12,452 nt of DNA, taken from contig JAUILO010000073.1 in NCBI GenBank assembly GCA_030432775.1, positions 1 through 12,452 on the forward strand, given 5' to 3'. Numbering within the stretch: the stretch's first letter is position 1; each line of letters starts with the position of its first letter. The notes under the pieces were generated by a model. The model saw only the letters and a list, made by a program, of their open reading frames with translations, had not been told where the DNA came from and did not search any database. Positions 1 to 6,272 of the stretch are shown here, piece after piece. Source of the stretch: Alphaproteobacteria bacterium (GTDB taxonomy: Bacteria; Pseudomonadota; Alphaproteobacteria; Micavibrionales; Micavibrionaceae). A program made the translations under genes and the position numbers.

Positions 1-492
1 GAAAAAATTCATAGCGGTGATCTGGATGTTGCCCTTATGGCCTTCCCCTACAAATCAGACAAAACAGAGCAACTCAGCCTTTTTGACGAAGAATTTGTTC
101 TCGCCGCACCAACCGGCCTATACCCGGCAAACGATAAAATCTCGATCAAACAGCTTAACAATCACAACATCCTGCTTTTAAACGATGGTCACTGCCTGCG
201 TGATCACGCACTGGAAGCTTGCAAGCTGGATATAAAACCCGGCAGCAGCACATTTAGCGCCACCAGTCTCATAACCCTTATTCAAATGGTTGAACAAGGC
301 AACGGCGCCACACTACTACCGGAAATGGCTATAAAACATCTACACCTGTCAAAACAAACAAGCCTGATACGCTTCCGCAACCCCGCTCCAAAAAGAACCA
401 TTGGCCTGTGCTGGCTCAAAAACAACAGAAAAAAGCAGGATTTTATAACAATCGCAGAATATATTCGTACCATACACAGCAAAAACCATTGA
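1..492 (+). CDS. oxyR: OxyR-like LysR-family peroxide sensor, C-terminal part (5' end outside window)
   Basis: The open frame is already running at base 1, so this is the last 163 residues of a longer protein; the DNA-binding helix-turn-helix lies outside the window. The fragment matches the regulatory domain of OxyR, a LysR-type activator that senses H2O2 by forming a disulfide. The decisive motif is GHCLRD (Cys codon 193-195) followed by a second Cys (codon 220-222) exactly nine residues later, the spacing of the Cys199/Cys208 redox pair of E. coli OxyR. The following ATSL.TL..MV..G.G.TLLP segment is also an OxyR signature. The in-frame ATG at 37 is internal. The next gene, trhO, starts 32 bp after the stop on the same strand. 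Identification as a LysR regulator is near certain; OxyR rather than a paralogue rests on the cysteine pair and its flanks. Confidence 0.88.
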   Translation, partial: EKIHSGDLDVALMAFPYKSDKTEQLSLFDEEFVLAAPTGLYPANDKISIKQLNNHNILLLNDGHCLRDHALEACKLDIKPGSSTFSATSLITLIQMVEQGNGATLLPEMAIKHLHLSKQTSLIRFRNPAPKRTIGLCWLKNNRKKQDFITIAEYIRTIHSKNH

Positions 493-524
493 AATCCTAT
501 GTGATATTGGATTATAAAAGCGCT

Positions 525-1424
525 ATGAATAAAAACACAGAAAATACAGCCTATAAAGTTGCAGCCCTATACAGATTTTTATCTGTAGAGAATATTCCGG
601 CGCTACGTAAAGACATCTCCACAAAGGCCGAAGAACTTGGCGTTTGTGGCACATTGCTTATTGCCCCTGAAGGTGTAAACGGCACAATCGCTGCGCTGCC
701 GGATAACATGGACTTGTTCATCGATTATCTGGACGAACTATTTGAAGTACGTAAGGGCGAGCTGAAATATTCATCAGCAACGCGCAAGCCTTTCCTACGC
801 ATGAAGGTACGCCCGAAAAAAGAAATCATCACAATGAAAGCGCCAGAAGCAAACCCGCATATTCGTGTCGGCACTTATGTCGAAGCCGAAGACTGGAACA
901 AAGTCATCAGCGATCCCGAAGTAACCCTGCTTGATACGCGTAACGAATATGAGACACGTGTCGGCATATTCGAAGGCGCACTTGATCCGGATATCAGCAC
1001 ATTTACAGAGTTCAAGGATTACGTTGAAAAGAACCTTGACCCGAACAAGCAAAAGAAAGTTGCCATGTATTGTACTGGCGGTATTCGCTGTGAAAAAGCA
1101 TCATCATATATGCTTGCTCACGGTTTTGAGGAAGTGTATCACCTGAAAGGCGGTATTTTGAAATATCTGGAGGCTATTCCAGCTGATCAAAGCAAGTGGG
1201 AAGGCGAATGTTTCGTCTTTGACCACCGCGTTTCCATCAAACACGGCCTAGAAGAAGGAGATTATTCCGTATGTTTTGGCTGCCGCGAACCTTTATCTGC
1301 TGAAGATAGAGAACATGAGTCATTTGAAAACGGCGTAAGTTGTCACCACTGTATCGACAAGTTAACACCCGAACGCGCACAATCCTTACGTATGCGGAAC
1401 AAACATATGTCAGAGCGCATCTAG
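525..1424 (+). CDS. trhO: tRNA uridine(34) hydroxylase TrhO (YceA family, rhodanese domain)
   Basis: Predicted to hydroxylate U34 of tRNAs to 5-hydroxyuridine using O2, the first step towards cmo5U/mo5U wobble modification. The 299-residue protein has the family layout: an N-terminal UPF0176-type ferredoxin-like domain (about 10-105, with GTLLIAPEGVNGT at 42-54), a rhodanese domain (about 115-225) with active-site loop CTGGIRCEK (Cys183, Cys189), and a C-terminal four-cysteine cluster (Cys250, 253, 273, 276) likely to bind a metal. The frame is open back to 408, but that stretch overlaps oxyR in another frame and has no family similarity, so the ATG at 525 (MNKNTENTAYKV) is preferred; no good Shine-Dalgarno is visible. 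It may be read through from oxyR. It is slightly shorter than E. coli YceA (about 350 residues), as is common outside enterics. Confidence 0.92.
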   Translation: MNKNTENTAYKVAALYRFLSVENIPALRKDISTKAEELGVCGTLLIAPEGVNGTIAALPDNMDLFIDYLDELFEVRKGELKYSSATRKPFLRMKVRPKKEIITMKAPEANPHIRVGTYVEAEDWNKVISDPEVTLLDTRNEYETRVGIFEGALDPDISTFTEFKDYVEKNLDPNKQKKVAMYCTGGIRCEKASSYMLAHGFEEVYHLKGGILKYLEAIPADQSKWEGECFVFDHRVSIKHGLEEGDYSVCFGCREPLSAEDREHESFENGVSCHHCIDKLTPERAQSLRMRNKHMSERI

Positions 1425-1497
1425 CCTCAGCACATATATTCACAGCACCACATTCATAACACTTTGAATTCATTCCGTTTTATATTACAATTATATT

Positions 1498-2163
1498 ATG
1501 GATAAGGAATTACTGTCTTACCCGATCTTATATTCATCGCGCAAAGACCCTTGCGCCATAAGGGCTAGAATGGCCTTATTTCAGGCCGGACAAACAATCG
1601 AAATTCGTGAAATCAACCCGGAAGACCCGCCTGAAATGCTTCTTGAGCATACTGATAACGCCAAAATACCGCTATTGATTGCGTCAACAACCAAATCGCT
1701 TGGCGATAGTCTGGATATAATGACATGGGCTTTAAACCAAAAAGACCCAGAATACTGGCTGTCGGCGAATAAAGACGAAATGATCGCATTAATCAACCAG
1801 CATGATAAAATATTTACCTCTGCCCTAAAATGCATCAATCACCCAGAACATTTCGATGAAACAGAACGGCAATGGGCACAGGACTTAATTTTACAAACAC
1901 TGGAAGAAATCGAAAAACATCTGGATGGACAGCGTTACCTGTTAGGTGCGCATATCTCTTTGGCCGATATCGCACTATTTCCGTTTATTTTACAATTTAA
2001 GACTATTAATAAATACTCATTTGATGGCCTGCCCTATTCAAGGGTACATCAATGGCTCGCAGAAATTTCGTTTCACCGTGCGTTTGATTCCGTAATGGCG
2101 GAATTCCAGCTATGGACGCCGGGCGATCCGCCCGTGATATTAGCGCCTTGGGGCAGATCTTAA
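1498..2163 (+). CDS. Glutathione S-transferase family protein
   Basis: A 221-residue soluble protein with the two-domain GST fold: a thioredoxin-like N-terminal domain (about 7-85, starting YPILYSSRKDPCAIRARMAL) and an all-helical C-terminal domain (about 95-205) with the N-capping/hydrophobic-core motif LLGAHISLADIALFPF. The family usually conjugates or reduces substrates with glutathione; the substrate here is unknown. Close relatives usually read RCPYAMRAR at the active-site loop. Here it is KDPCAIRAR, with Asp17 in the usual Cys position and a Cys two residues later (Cys19), so chemistry may differ. The ATG at 1498 is kept because the first beta strand begins at residue 8, though no Shine-Dalgarno is visible in the AT-rich leader. 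It is 73 bp downstream of trhO and convergent with the sigma operon. Confidence 0.88.
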   Translation: MDKELLSYPILYSSRKDPCAIRARMALFQAGQTIEIREINPEDPPEMLLEHTDNAKIPLLIASTTKSLGDSLDIMTWALNQKDPEYWLSANKDEMIALINQHDKIFTSALKCINHPEHFDETERQWAQDLILQTLEEIEKHLDGQRYLLGAHISLADIALFPFILQFKTINKYSFDGLPYSRVHQWLAEISFHRAFDSVMAEFQLWTPGDPPVILAPWGRS

Positions 2164-2218
2164 CTCTTTACTTGAAAGCACAGCTAGAAATGCTCTGCCT
2201 ATGATTTACGGGACACAA

Positions 2219-2273
2219 TTTATGTTATGCCCTGTTTATGTTATGCCTATCGCTTATTATGCCCGATCGCTTA
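2219..2273. repeat. Short direct repeats in the convergent gap
   Basis: TTTATGTTATGCC occurs at 2219-2231 and again at 2235-2247 (16-bp period), followed by a degenerate third copy TTATTATGCC at 2254-2263. ATCGCTTA is also repeated at 2249-2256 and 2266-2273. The block lies between the convergent ends of the GST gene and the anti-sigma gene. No clear hairpin plus T-tract terminator is seen here. The role is unknown; replication slippage is the simplest origin. Confidence 0.55.
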
Positions 2274-2278
2274 CGCAC

Positions 2279-2671
2279 TTAAAGCGTATCCTCAACATCC
2301 CATAACTCATACACAAACACATATGCACTCACGTCATCAACACTATCACCGCTCGCACCACTAACCTGCTGTACGGTCACATTCGATCTTTTACTATATG
2401 GTGTCTGGCCATTCATACCAACAAACAAACCACTCACCACGAAAACAAATACAACTGTCGCAAATACAGGCTTTGGCGAAGCGATCAAGGCTTCGATTGT
2501 ACCGCTTATGCGCTCCCAAACACCAACGCTGTGTGCCGGACGTTTATTTTGTTCTTCATATTTACGTTGATGAGCCGCCGCAACAATGCGCTCGCTCAGC
2601 CCTTCAGGACTTTGAGGTTGCACACGCATTTGCAGGATTTCATCTAGTTGTTTTTCATCCAAGCTTTGCAT
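2279..2671 (-). CDS. Single-pass membrane anti-sigma factor (putative)
   Basis: A 130-residue protein with a cytoplasmic N-terminal part (1-66), one hydrophobic helix (about 68-86: VFATVVFVFVVSGLFVG) and a short C-terminal tail, presumably periplasmic. The N-terminal segment MQSLDEKQLDEIL..., with SPEGLSERIVAAA at 21-33, resembles the sigma-binding helices of small alphaproteobacterial anti-sigma factors. There is no zinc-binding HxxxCxxC motif, so it is not a ZAS-type protein. The gene starts inside the 3' end of the sigma gene (17-bp overlap, different frame), has a good Shine-Dalgarno (AAAGGAG at 2679-2685, 7 nt before the ATG), and is therefore translationally coupled to it. Position and topology support the anti-sigma role; binding to this sigma factor is inferred. 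Confidence 0.72.
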   Translation of the reverse strand: MQSLDEKQLDEILQMRVQPQSPEGLSERIVAAAHQRKYEEQNKRPAHSVGVWERISGTIEALIASPKPVFATVVFVFVVSGLFVGMNGQTPYSKRSNVTVQQVSGASGDSVDDVSAYVFVYELWDVEDTL

Positions 2672-3290
2672 TTTTAAGCTCCTTTACCGTTATAATGTTA
2701 TCTCTCACCAACATATCTTTCAGCTTTGCTTTTGCTCGCATCAAAAGCGACTCTATCGCCTTCACACCCACCCCCATAATTTCGGCGGCTTCTTTATTAC
2801 TAACACCCTCATAAAAACATAAGTTCAGCGCCAGTCTTTGTTTTTCAGGCAATCTTTGTATTGCCTGTTCCAGTAAAAATTGTTGTTCCCGATCAACAAG
2901 CGATTCTTCTGCGCCCTGTGTCTGGCTGGCATGACTATCAAAATCGTCAGTCACCCAAAAACGCTTACGTTTTCGAATACGGTCTATCGCAACATTTGAA
3001 ACAACACGATAGAACCAGGTGGTAAACTTTACCCCCTTACTAGAGTCAAATGCCTCTGGAGCGCTCCAAAGCTTAAGAAATGCGTCTTGGACGACATCTT
3101 CAGCTTCCTGATTATTAGAGGTCAAGCGCCATGCCAAACCGTAAAAACGATCAGAATGGCGATGAACAAGAATAGAAAACGCCTCGGCATTTCCAGCAGC
3201 GATCTCTTGCAAAAGAATATCATCACTCTTTTCTTCTTGTTCACTAACCATACTGTATCGATCCTGACTCATAGTCTCTGCCATTAACAT
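2655..3290 (-). CDS. ECF-type RNA polymerase sigma factor (sigma-70 family)
   Basis: A 211-residue sigma factor of the extracytoplasmic-function type, which directs RNA polymerase to a small regulon. Region 2 covers about 38-108, with the core-binding/-10 segment NQEAEDVVQDAFLKLW and the promoter-melting segment FTTWFYRVVSNVAIDRIRKRKR (residues 89-110). Region 4 covers about 140-190, with LPEKQRLALNLCFYEGVSNKEAAEIM and the recognition helix GVKAIESLLMRAKAKLK. No extra C-terminal domain is present. The frame allows a GTG at 3296, but GGAG at 3300-3303 is only 3 nt from it and 9 nt from the ATG at 3290, so the ATG is chosen. It sits between an EF-hand secreted protein (54 bp upstream) and a membrane anti-sigma factor (overlapping), so it is probably held at the membrane until an envelope signal releases it. 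Confidence 0.93.
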   Translation of the reverse strand: MLMAETMSQDRYSMVSEQEEKSDDILLQEIAAGNAEAFSILVHRHSDRFYGLAWRLTSNNQEAEDVVQDAFLKLWSAPEAFDSSKGVKFTTWFYRVVSNVAIDRIRKRKRFWVTDDFDSHASQTQGAEESLVDREQQFLLEQAIQRLPEKQRLALNLCFYEGVSNKEAAEIMGVGVKAIESLLMRAKAKLKDMLVRDNIITVKELKNAKLG

Positions 3291-3299
3291 ATGCACAAG

Positions 3300-3303
3300 C
3301 TCC
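3300..3303 (-). promoter_or_regulatory. Ribosome binding site deciding the sigma-factor start
   Basis: The minus strand reads GGAG here, 9 nt ahead of the ATG at 3290 and only 3 nt ahead of the in-frame GTG at 3296. The spacing favours the ATG. Confidence 0.6.
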
Positions 3304-3344
3304 GTTTTGACACTATTACCATCTACCCGAGTACGCCTTCAAAC

Positions 3345-3872
3345 CTACTCATCAGATGCCGAAGATTGATCGGTCTTCACATCGCCACCGCCATGTTTTC
3401 CCTTCCCTTTACCTTCGCGCCATTTCTTCGCTTTTTCTCCAGCCTGATCTCCAGCCTGATCGCCATCACCCTTCTGGCCAAAATGTTCTTTCATTTTCTC
3501 GCGCATTTTCTTCTTATGCGCTTCCTTCGCAGCTTTCATCTCCTCAGGCGATAAATTTCCATCACCATTCTGATCAGCGCTGGTAAATCGTTCTTCCTGT
3601 TTTGATATAAATTCTTCTTTGCTAATCAGGCCGTCACCATCGGCATCCAGTTCAGCCAAAAATTTTTCAAACATTTTCTTTTTAGCTTCTTCGCTCATAC
3701 CATGTTCCGGACGCTCCTGACGTTCGCCAGCTTCACCTCTATCCGGTCGATCTGGTCTTTCAACACGTGCCTTTTCACCTTTTGCAGCGCTCGCGCCACC
3801 ATCTTCGGCCATTGCAGGTGCTGAAACCAGCAAGGCAGCAGCCATAGTAGAAAATAACAGGGCTTTCTTCAT
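3345..3872 (-). CDS. Secreted EF-hand calcium-binding protein
   Basis: A 175-residue exported protein. A Sec signal peptide (MKKALLFSTM..., likely cleaved after AMA at residue 22) is followed by a low-complexity Arg/Asp/Pro/Glu-rich stretch (31-58). Two canonical EF-hand loops follow: DADGDGLISKEE (76-87) and DQNGDGNLSPEE (100-111), each with Asp/Asn at positions 1, 3 and 5 and Glu at 12, so Ca2+ binding is expected. A Lys/Met-rich helix (112-131) and a Gly/Lys/Asp-rich tail with a GDQAGDQAG repeat end the protein. There is no enzymatic domain. It is the first gene of the apparent EF-hand / sigma / anti-sigma operon and has the strongest Shine-Dalgarno in the window (AAGGAGGA at 3880-3887). 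A periplasmic Ca2+ buffer or sensor feeding the sigma system is an inference from position. Confidence 0.88.
   Translation of the reverse strand: MKKALLFSTMAAALLVSAPAMAEDGGASAAKGEKARVERPDRPDRGEAGERQERPEHGMSEEAKKKMFEKFLAELDADGDGLISKEEFISKQEERFTSADQNGDGNLSPEEMKAAKEAHKKKMREKMKEHFGQKGDGDQAGDQAGEKAKKWREGKGKGKHGGGDVKTDQSSASDE
3436..3459. repeat. 12-bp tandem duplication inside the EF-hand gene
   Basis: TCTCCAGCCTGA occurs twice head to tail (3436-3447 and 3448-3459, plus-strand reading). It encodes the repeated GDQA/GDQA unit in the disordered tail of the EF-hand protein and looks like an in-frame slippage duplication. Confidence 0.7.
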
Positions 3873-3879
3873 TATATCA

Positions 3880-3887
3880 TCCTCCTT
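3880..3887 (-). promoter_or_regulatory. Strong Shine-Dalgarno of the EF-hand gene
   Basis: The minus strand reads AAGGAGGA, 7 nt before the ATG at 3872. This near-perfect anti-16S match is far stronger than those of the other genes here, suggesting high translation of the EF-hand protein relative to the sigma factor. Confidence 0.7.
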
Positions 3888-3909
3888 GGGTCATAACCAA
3901 TAAAAGCGG

Positions 3910-3948
3910 TATCCTTTGTTCATGCCCTTACTACGCCTGACAAGGATA
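3910..3948 (-). promoter_or_regulatory. Possible operator/promoter region of the sigma operon (inverted repeat)
   Basis: TATCCTT (3910-3916) and AAGGATA (3942-3948) form 7-bp arms separated by 25 bp, in the 139-bp gap ahead of the EF-hand gene. On the minus strand the leader reads TTTATCCTTGTCAGGCGTAG.... ECF operons are usually autoregulated, so a sigma-dependent promoter is expected in this gap, but I cannot match it confidently to a known ECF consensus. The inverted repeat is seen directly; its role is a guess. Confidence 0.3.
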
Positions 3949-4011
3949 AACCCTTCGTTATTTCTTCATTTTATATATGCTGTATGCGTAATTGCCCTGA
4001 AAATGGCGCGA

Positions 4012-5022
4012 TTATTGACCGGTCAGATCCATAATCAAGCGATATCCTTTACCTGCAACAGGATCAAGCGATTGAACCCAGTCAACCTTTGCAGGGTTTT
4101 TCAGCTGAAATATCACACTTGTTTCACCCGTTTTACCTTCAATCGCTTTATACGAAGATAAAAACGCATGATTTGCAAATGCCTGCTCGGATGCGTAATC
4201 CCAACGCGCCCCGGATAAAGTCACAATCATAAGACCTTCGGCATTATCCAGATCATAATTATAAGACACTTTATCGGTAGTTTCAAAAACAAGCCTCGCC
4301 TTATCACCATGCTGCCCGACACGGAAATCGGTCACTTTAGCAGTACCATCCATAACCGGTGAATCGGCATTGGTAAGCTGGTTACTATTATGCTTACTTG
4401 AATGCATTTTGGCTTGCGGTGAATAATTTATAGAAGAGCGATCAAGCGGTATCATCGCGTGCTGTTCTGCTTTTTGCGCAAGTGTCATTTGAGCAGCAGC
4501 TTGTGGCGCCTGTGGCTGCATCTGTGATGCCGGCATTTGCGCGTTATTCATATGCATTGGCTGCGCGGCTTGTTCCATAGGTACAGCGCCAGCCTGAGCA
4601 TTCATGCTGTTTGCCTGTTGTAGATTTTGGCTGATTTGCTCCTGCGACTGAGCCAGCTTAGTCATCGCCGGCATCATAACGCCCATATTCTTATTCATTT
4701 CCTGCACTTGCGCTTCTAGCTGGTCAATACGGGCCAAAGCCTGATCACGCTTCATCATTGCAATTTCAAGCTCTTTGGCTTTTTCTGCATTACTCTTAAC
4801 AACAACCGGCTTGTCGTTTGCCGGCTGTTCCAGCCATGTACCTTGCGCCGTTTGCACCACACGTGGTTCCGGTGAAGGTTGTTCGTAGCTTTGCGAGAAT
4901 GTTTCACCCTCCCCTGCTGGCGGCCACGCCATAAGCCACGTACAACTCGTCAGCATAAAAGCGCTACATCCACTTAAGAACAATAGAGATAATTTTGATT
5001 TTTTGGGTACGGAAAGACGCAT
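4012..5022 (-). CDS. Predicted lipoprotein with coiled coil and C-terminal AMIN-like domain
   Basis: A 336-residue envelope protein. The N-terminus is basic then hydrophobic and contains the lipobox LTSC (Cys27; LSGC with Cys19 is a second, less likely site), pointing to a lipid-anchored protein. A charged heptad-like helix (about 77-112: AEKAKELEIAMMKRDQALAR...) predicts a coiled coil. A Met/Gln/Ala-rich linker (about 113-185) is probably disordered. The C-terminal 105 residues (about 228-334, from AKVTDFRVGQHGDKARLVFE to YRLIMDLTG) have the beta-strand pattern of AMIN domains, which bind peptidoglycan and localise amidases or secretins. No amidase or secretin domain is attached. The ATG at 5022 is kept because it yields the signal sequence; no clear Shine-Dalgarno is visible. 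It lies downstream of the WecA-like gene across a gap carrying DnaA-box-like sites. The exact function is unknown. Confidence 0.75.
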   Translation of the reverse strand: MRLSVPKKSKLSLLFLSGCSAFMLTSCTWLMAWPPAGEGETFSQSYEQPSPEPRVVQTAQGTWLEQPANDKPVVVKSNAEKAKELEIAMMKRDQALARIDQLEAQVQEMNKNMGVMMPAMTKLAQSQEQISQNLQQANSMNAQAGAVPMEQAAQPMHMNNAQMPASQMQPQAPQAAAQMTLAQKAEQHAMIPLDRSSINYSPQAKMHSSKHNSNQLTNADSPVMDGTAKVTDFRVGQHGDKARLVFETTDKVSYNYDLDNAEGLMIVTLSGARWDYASEQAFANHAFLSSYKAIEGKTGETSVIFQLKNPAKVDWVQSLDPVAGKGYRLIMDLTGQ

Positions 5023-5111
5023 TGAAACACCATGTGCTAAAAACTAAAAACCTGCATAATTGTAGGGCTTCCGCCATCACGCCGCAATGACACTCAAAAA
5101 AGAAGCGCCCC

Positions 5112-5155
5112 TTATCCACAAACCACTCACACAGCTATTCACACAACAGTCCACA
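5112..5155. promoter_or_regulatory. Phased array of four DnaA-box-like sites
   Basis: A perfect DnaA box, TTATCCACA, lies at 5112-5120. In the same orientation follow CCACTCACA (5123-5131), CTATTCACA (5135-5143, one mismatch to TTATNCACA) and CAGTCCACA (5147-5155). The shared CACA cores end at 5120, 5131, 5143 and 5155, a spacing of 11, 12 and 12 bp, close to one helical turn. The array lies between the WecA-like stop codon and the start of the AMIN lipoprotein gene. The perfect box and phasing are seen directly; DnaA binding is inferred, and the second and fourth sites are weak (three mismatches). Confidence 0.45.
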
Positions 5156-5172
5156 AAGTGAATATTATCTTT

Positions 5173-6270
5173 CTATGTGTCAGCGTTCTCGCGCATCCAC
5201 GAAAACAGCTTGCTGATTAACTTCTGGAAACGCTTGGGCTTCAAAGACATGAAAATATGGGCAAACAACAACAATATCCAGCTAATCGTCAGCACATAAA
5301 TCGGCACACCCAGAGCAGGCCCCAGAACACCAAACGCCCCGAAAAGCATACATATGCATAAAATCACAAATGTTGCGCGTCCTGCGGGAATACCCGCTTT
5401 TATAAAGTGATGATGGAAATGAAAATGATCGGGCGTAAACGGATGCTGCCCCAAACGAACCCTACGTGCAAACTGGCCGCAAATATCAAAAATAGGAAGC
5501 GCCAAAAGCCAAGCTACACTCATCGGCTCGACAACCCATACAGAATAACTGGCCATGGTCATACAATACCACGCAATAATAAGCCCCAAAGTCAGACTCC
5601 CTGAATCGCCAATAAACACAGAAGCCCTTTTGCGCCATGGCGCACGCATATTATAAACCAGAAAACCGGCCAATACGCCCAGCACCAAAAGACTTTGCCC
5701 GGCAAGCGCATAAGCGCCCGCTGTAAAAGCAGCATAAGATAAAAACGAAAACACAACGGCGCCAACCCCGCCAGACAAACCGTCTAAACCATCAAACAAA
5801 TTAATCGCGTTAATCAACAGCACCGCCGCAACAATCGAAAACGGCAAGGACATAAAATTCAAGCCAAATGGGCCAAAGCCGAATAAATCGCCAAGCGATG
5901 TGACCTGTGCTGTGCCCGGTAAAACGATCAGGATTGCGGCAACAAACTGCACAACAAACTTCAACCTGGCCGGAAGCGGCCACCGATCATCAATCCCGCC
6001 TGTCGCAACAAGCAAAACCACAGCGCTAAATAAAGGCCAGTAATCTTTAAAATCCACGCCCTGCAATGTCAGCATAACCAGAAACACAGGAAAAATGACC
6101 AAACCACCAATGGGCGGCACGGCAACCTCATGCTGTTTGCGGCCGCCGGGTTTATCAACAAAACCGGTTTTAAACGCGGCAAACCGTGCCACAGGCATAA
6201 GTAATACCACACAGACAAAAGCAAGAATTGCCTGTAAAAACAGCGGATTTATACTTTCGATCAGTGCCAT
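5173..6270 (-). CDS. WecA/MraY-family polyprenyl-phosphate GlcNAc/HexNAc-1-phosphate transferase
   Basis: A 365-residue polytopic membrane enzyme (about 10-11 transmembrane helices) that should transfer a sugar-1-phosphate from a UDP-sugar to undecaprenyl phosphate on the cytoplasmic face, starting a surface glycan. Family motifs in order: DKPGGRKQHE (39-48) and PPIGG (52-56) in the first cytoplasmic loop, Mg2+-binding GGIDDRW (91-97), NLFDGLDGLSGG (157-168), FIGDSGSLTLG (219-229), and a His-rich loop HFHFHHHF (282-289) equivalent to the HxHH sugar-recognition motif of WecA/TagO. MraY proteins differ in these loops, and no mur/fts genes are adjacent, so WecA/WbpL-like is favoured over MraY; the exact sugar cannot be read. 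It starts 2 nt after the mnmC stop and is probably co-transcribed. Confidence 0.88.
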   Translation of the reverse strand: MALIESINPLFLQAILAFVCVVLLMPVARFAAFKTGFVDKPGGRKQHEVAVPPIGGLVIFPVFLVMLTLQGVDFKDYWPLFSAVVLLVATGGIDDRWPLPARLKFVVQFVAAILIVLPGTAQVTSLGDLFGFGPFGLNFMSLPFSIVAAVLLINAINLFDGLDGLSGGVGAVVFSFLSYAAFTAGAYALAGQSLLVLGVLAGFLVYNMRAPWRKRASVFIGDSGSLTLGLIIAWYCMTMASYSVWVVEPMSVAWLLALPIFDICGQFARRVRLGQHPFTPDHFHFHHHFIKAGIPAGRATFVILCICMLFGAFGVLGPALGVPIYVLTISWILLLFAHIFMSLKPKRFQKLISKLFSWMRENADT

Positions 6271-6272
6271 AA

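Noticed and set aside
37..492. OxyR-like protein starting at the ATG at 37
   Set aside because: The frame is open from base 1 and that upstream segment continues the LysR regulatory domain, so this ATG is internal.
408..524. N-terminal extension of TrhO back to an ATG at 408
   Set aside because: It overlaps the 3' end of oxyR in another frame, shows no family similarity, and the family N-terminus begins just after the ATG at 525.
2398..2814. 138-codon plus-strand frame opposite the sigma/anti-sigma overlap
   Set aside because: It is antisense to two recognisable genes and resembles no protein family.
5085..5112. Possible minus-strand terminator (GGGGCGCTTCTTTTTT) after the WecA-like gene
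   Set aside because: There is a T-tract, but only a 3-bp stem can be drawn ahead of it.
5173..6270. MraY of peptidoglycan synthesis
   Set aside because: The RKQHE loop and the HFHFHHHF motif fit the WecA/TagO branch, and no mur/fts genes flank it.
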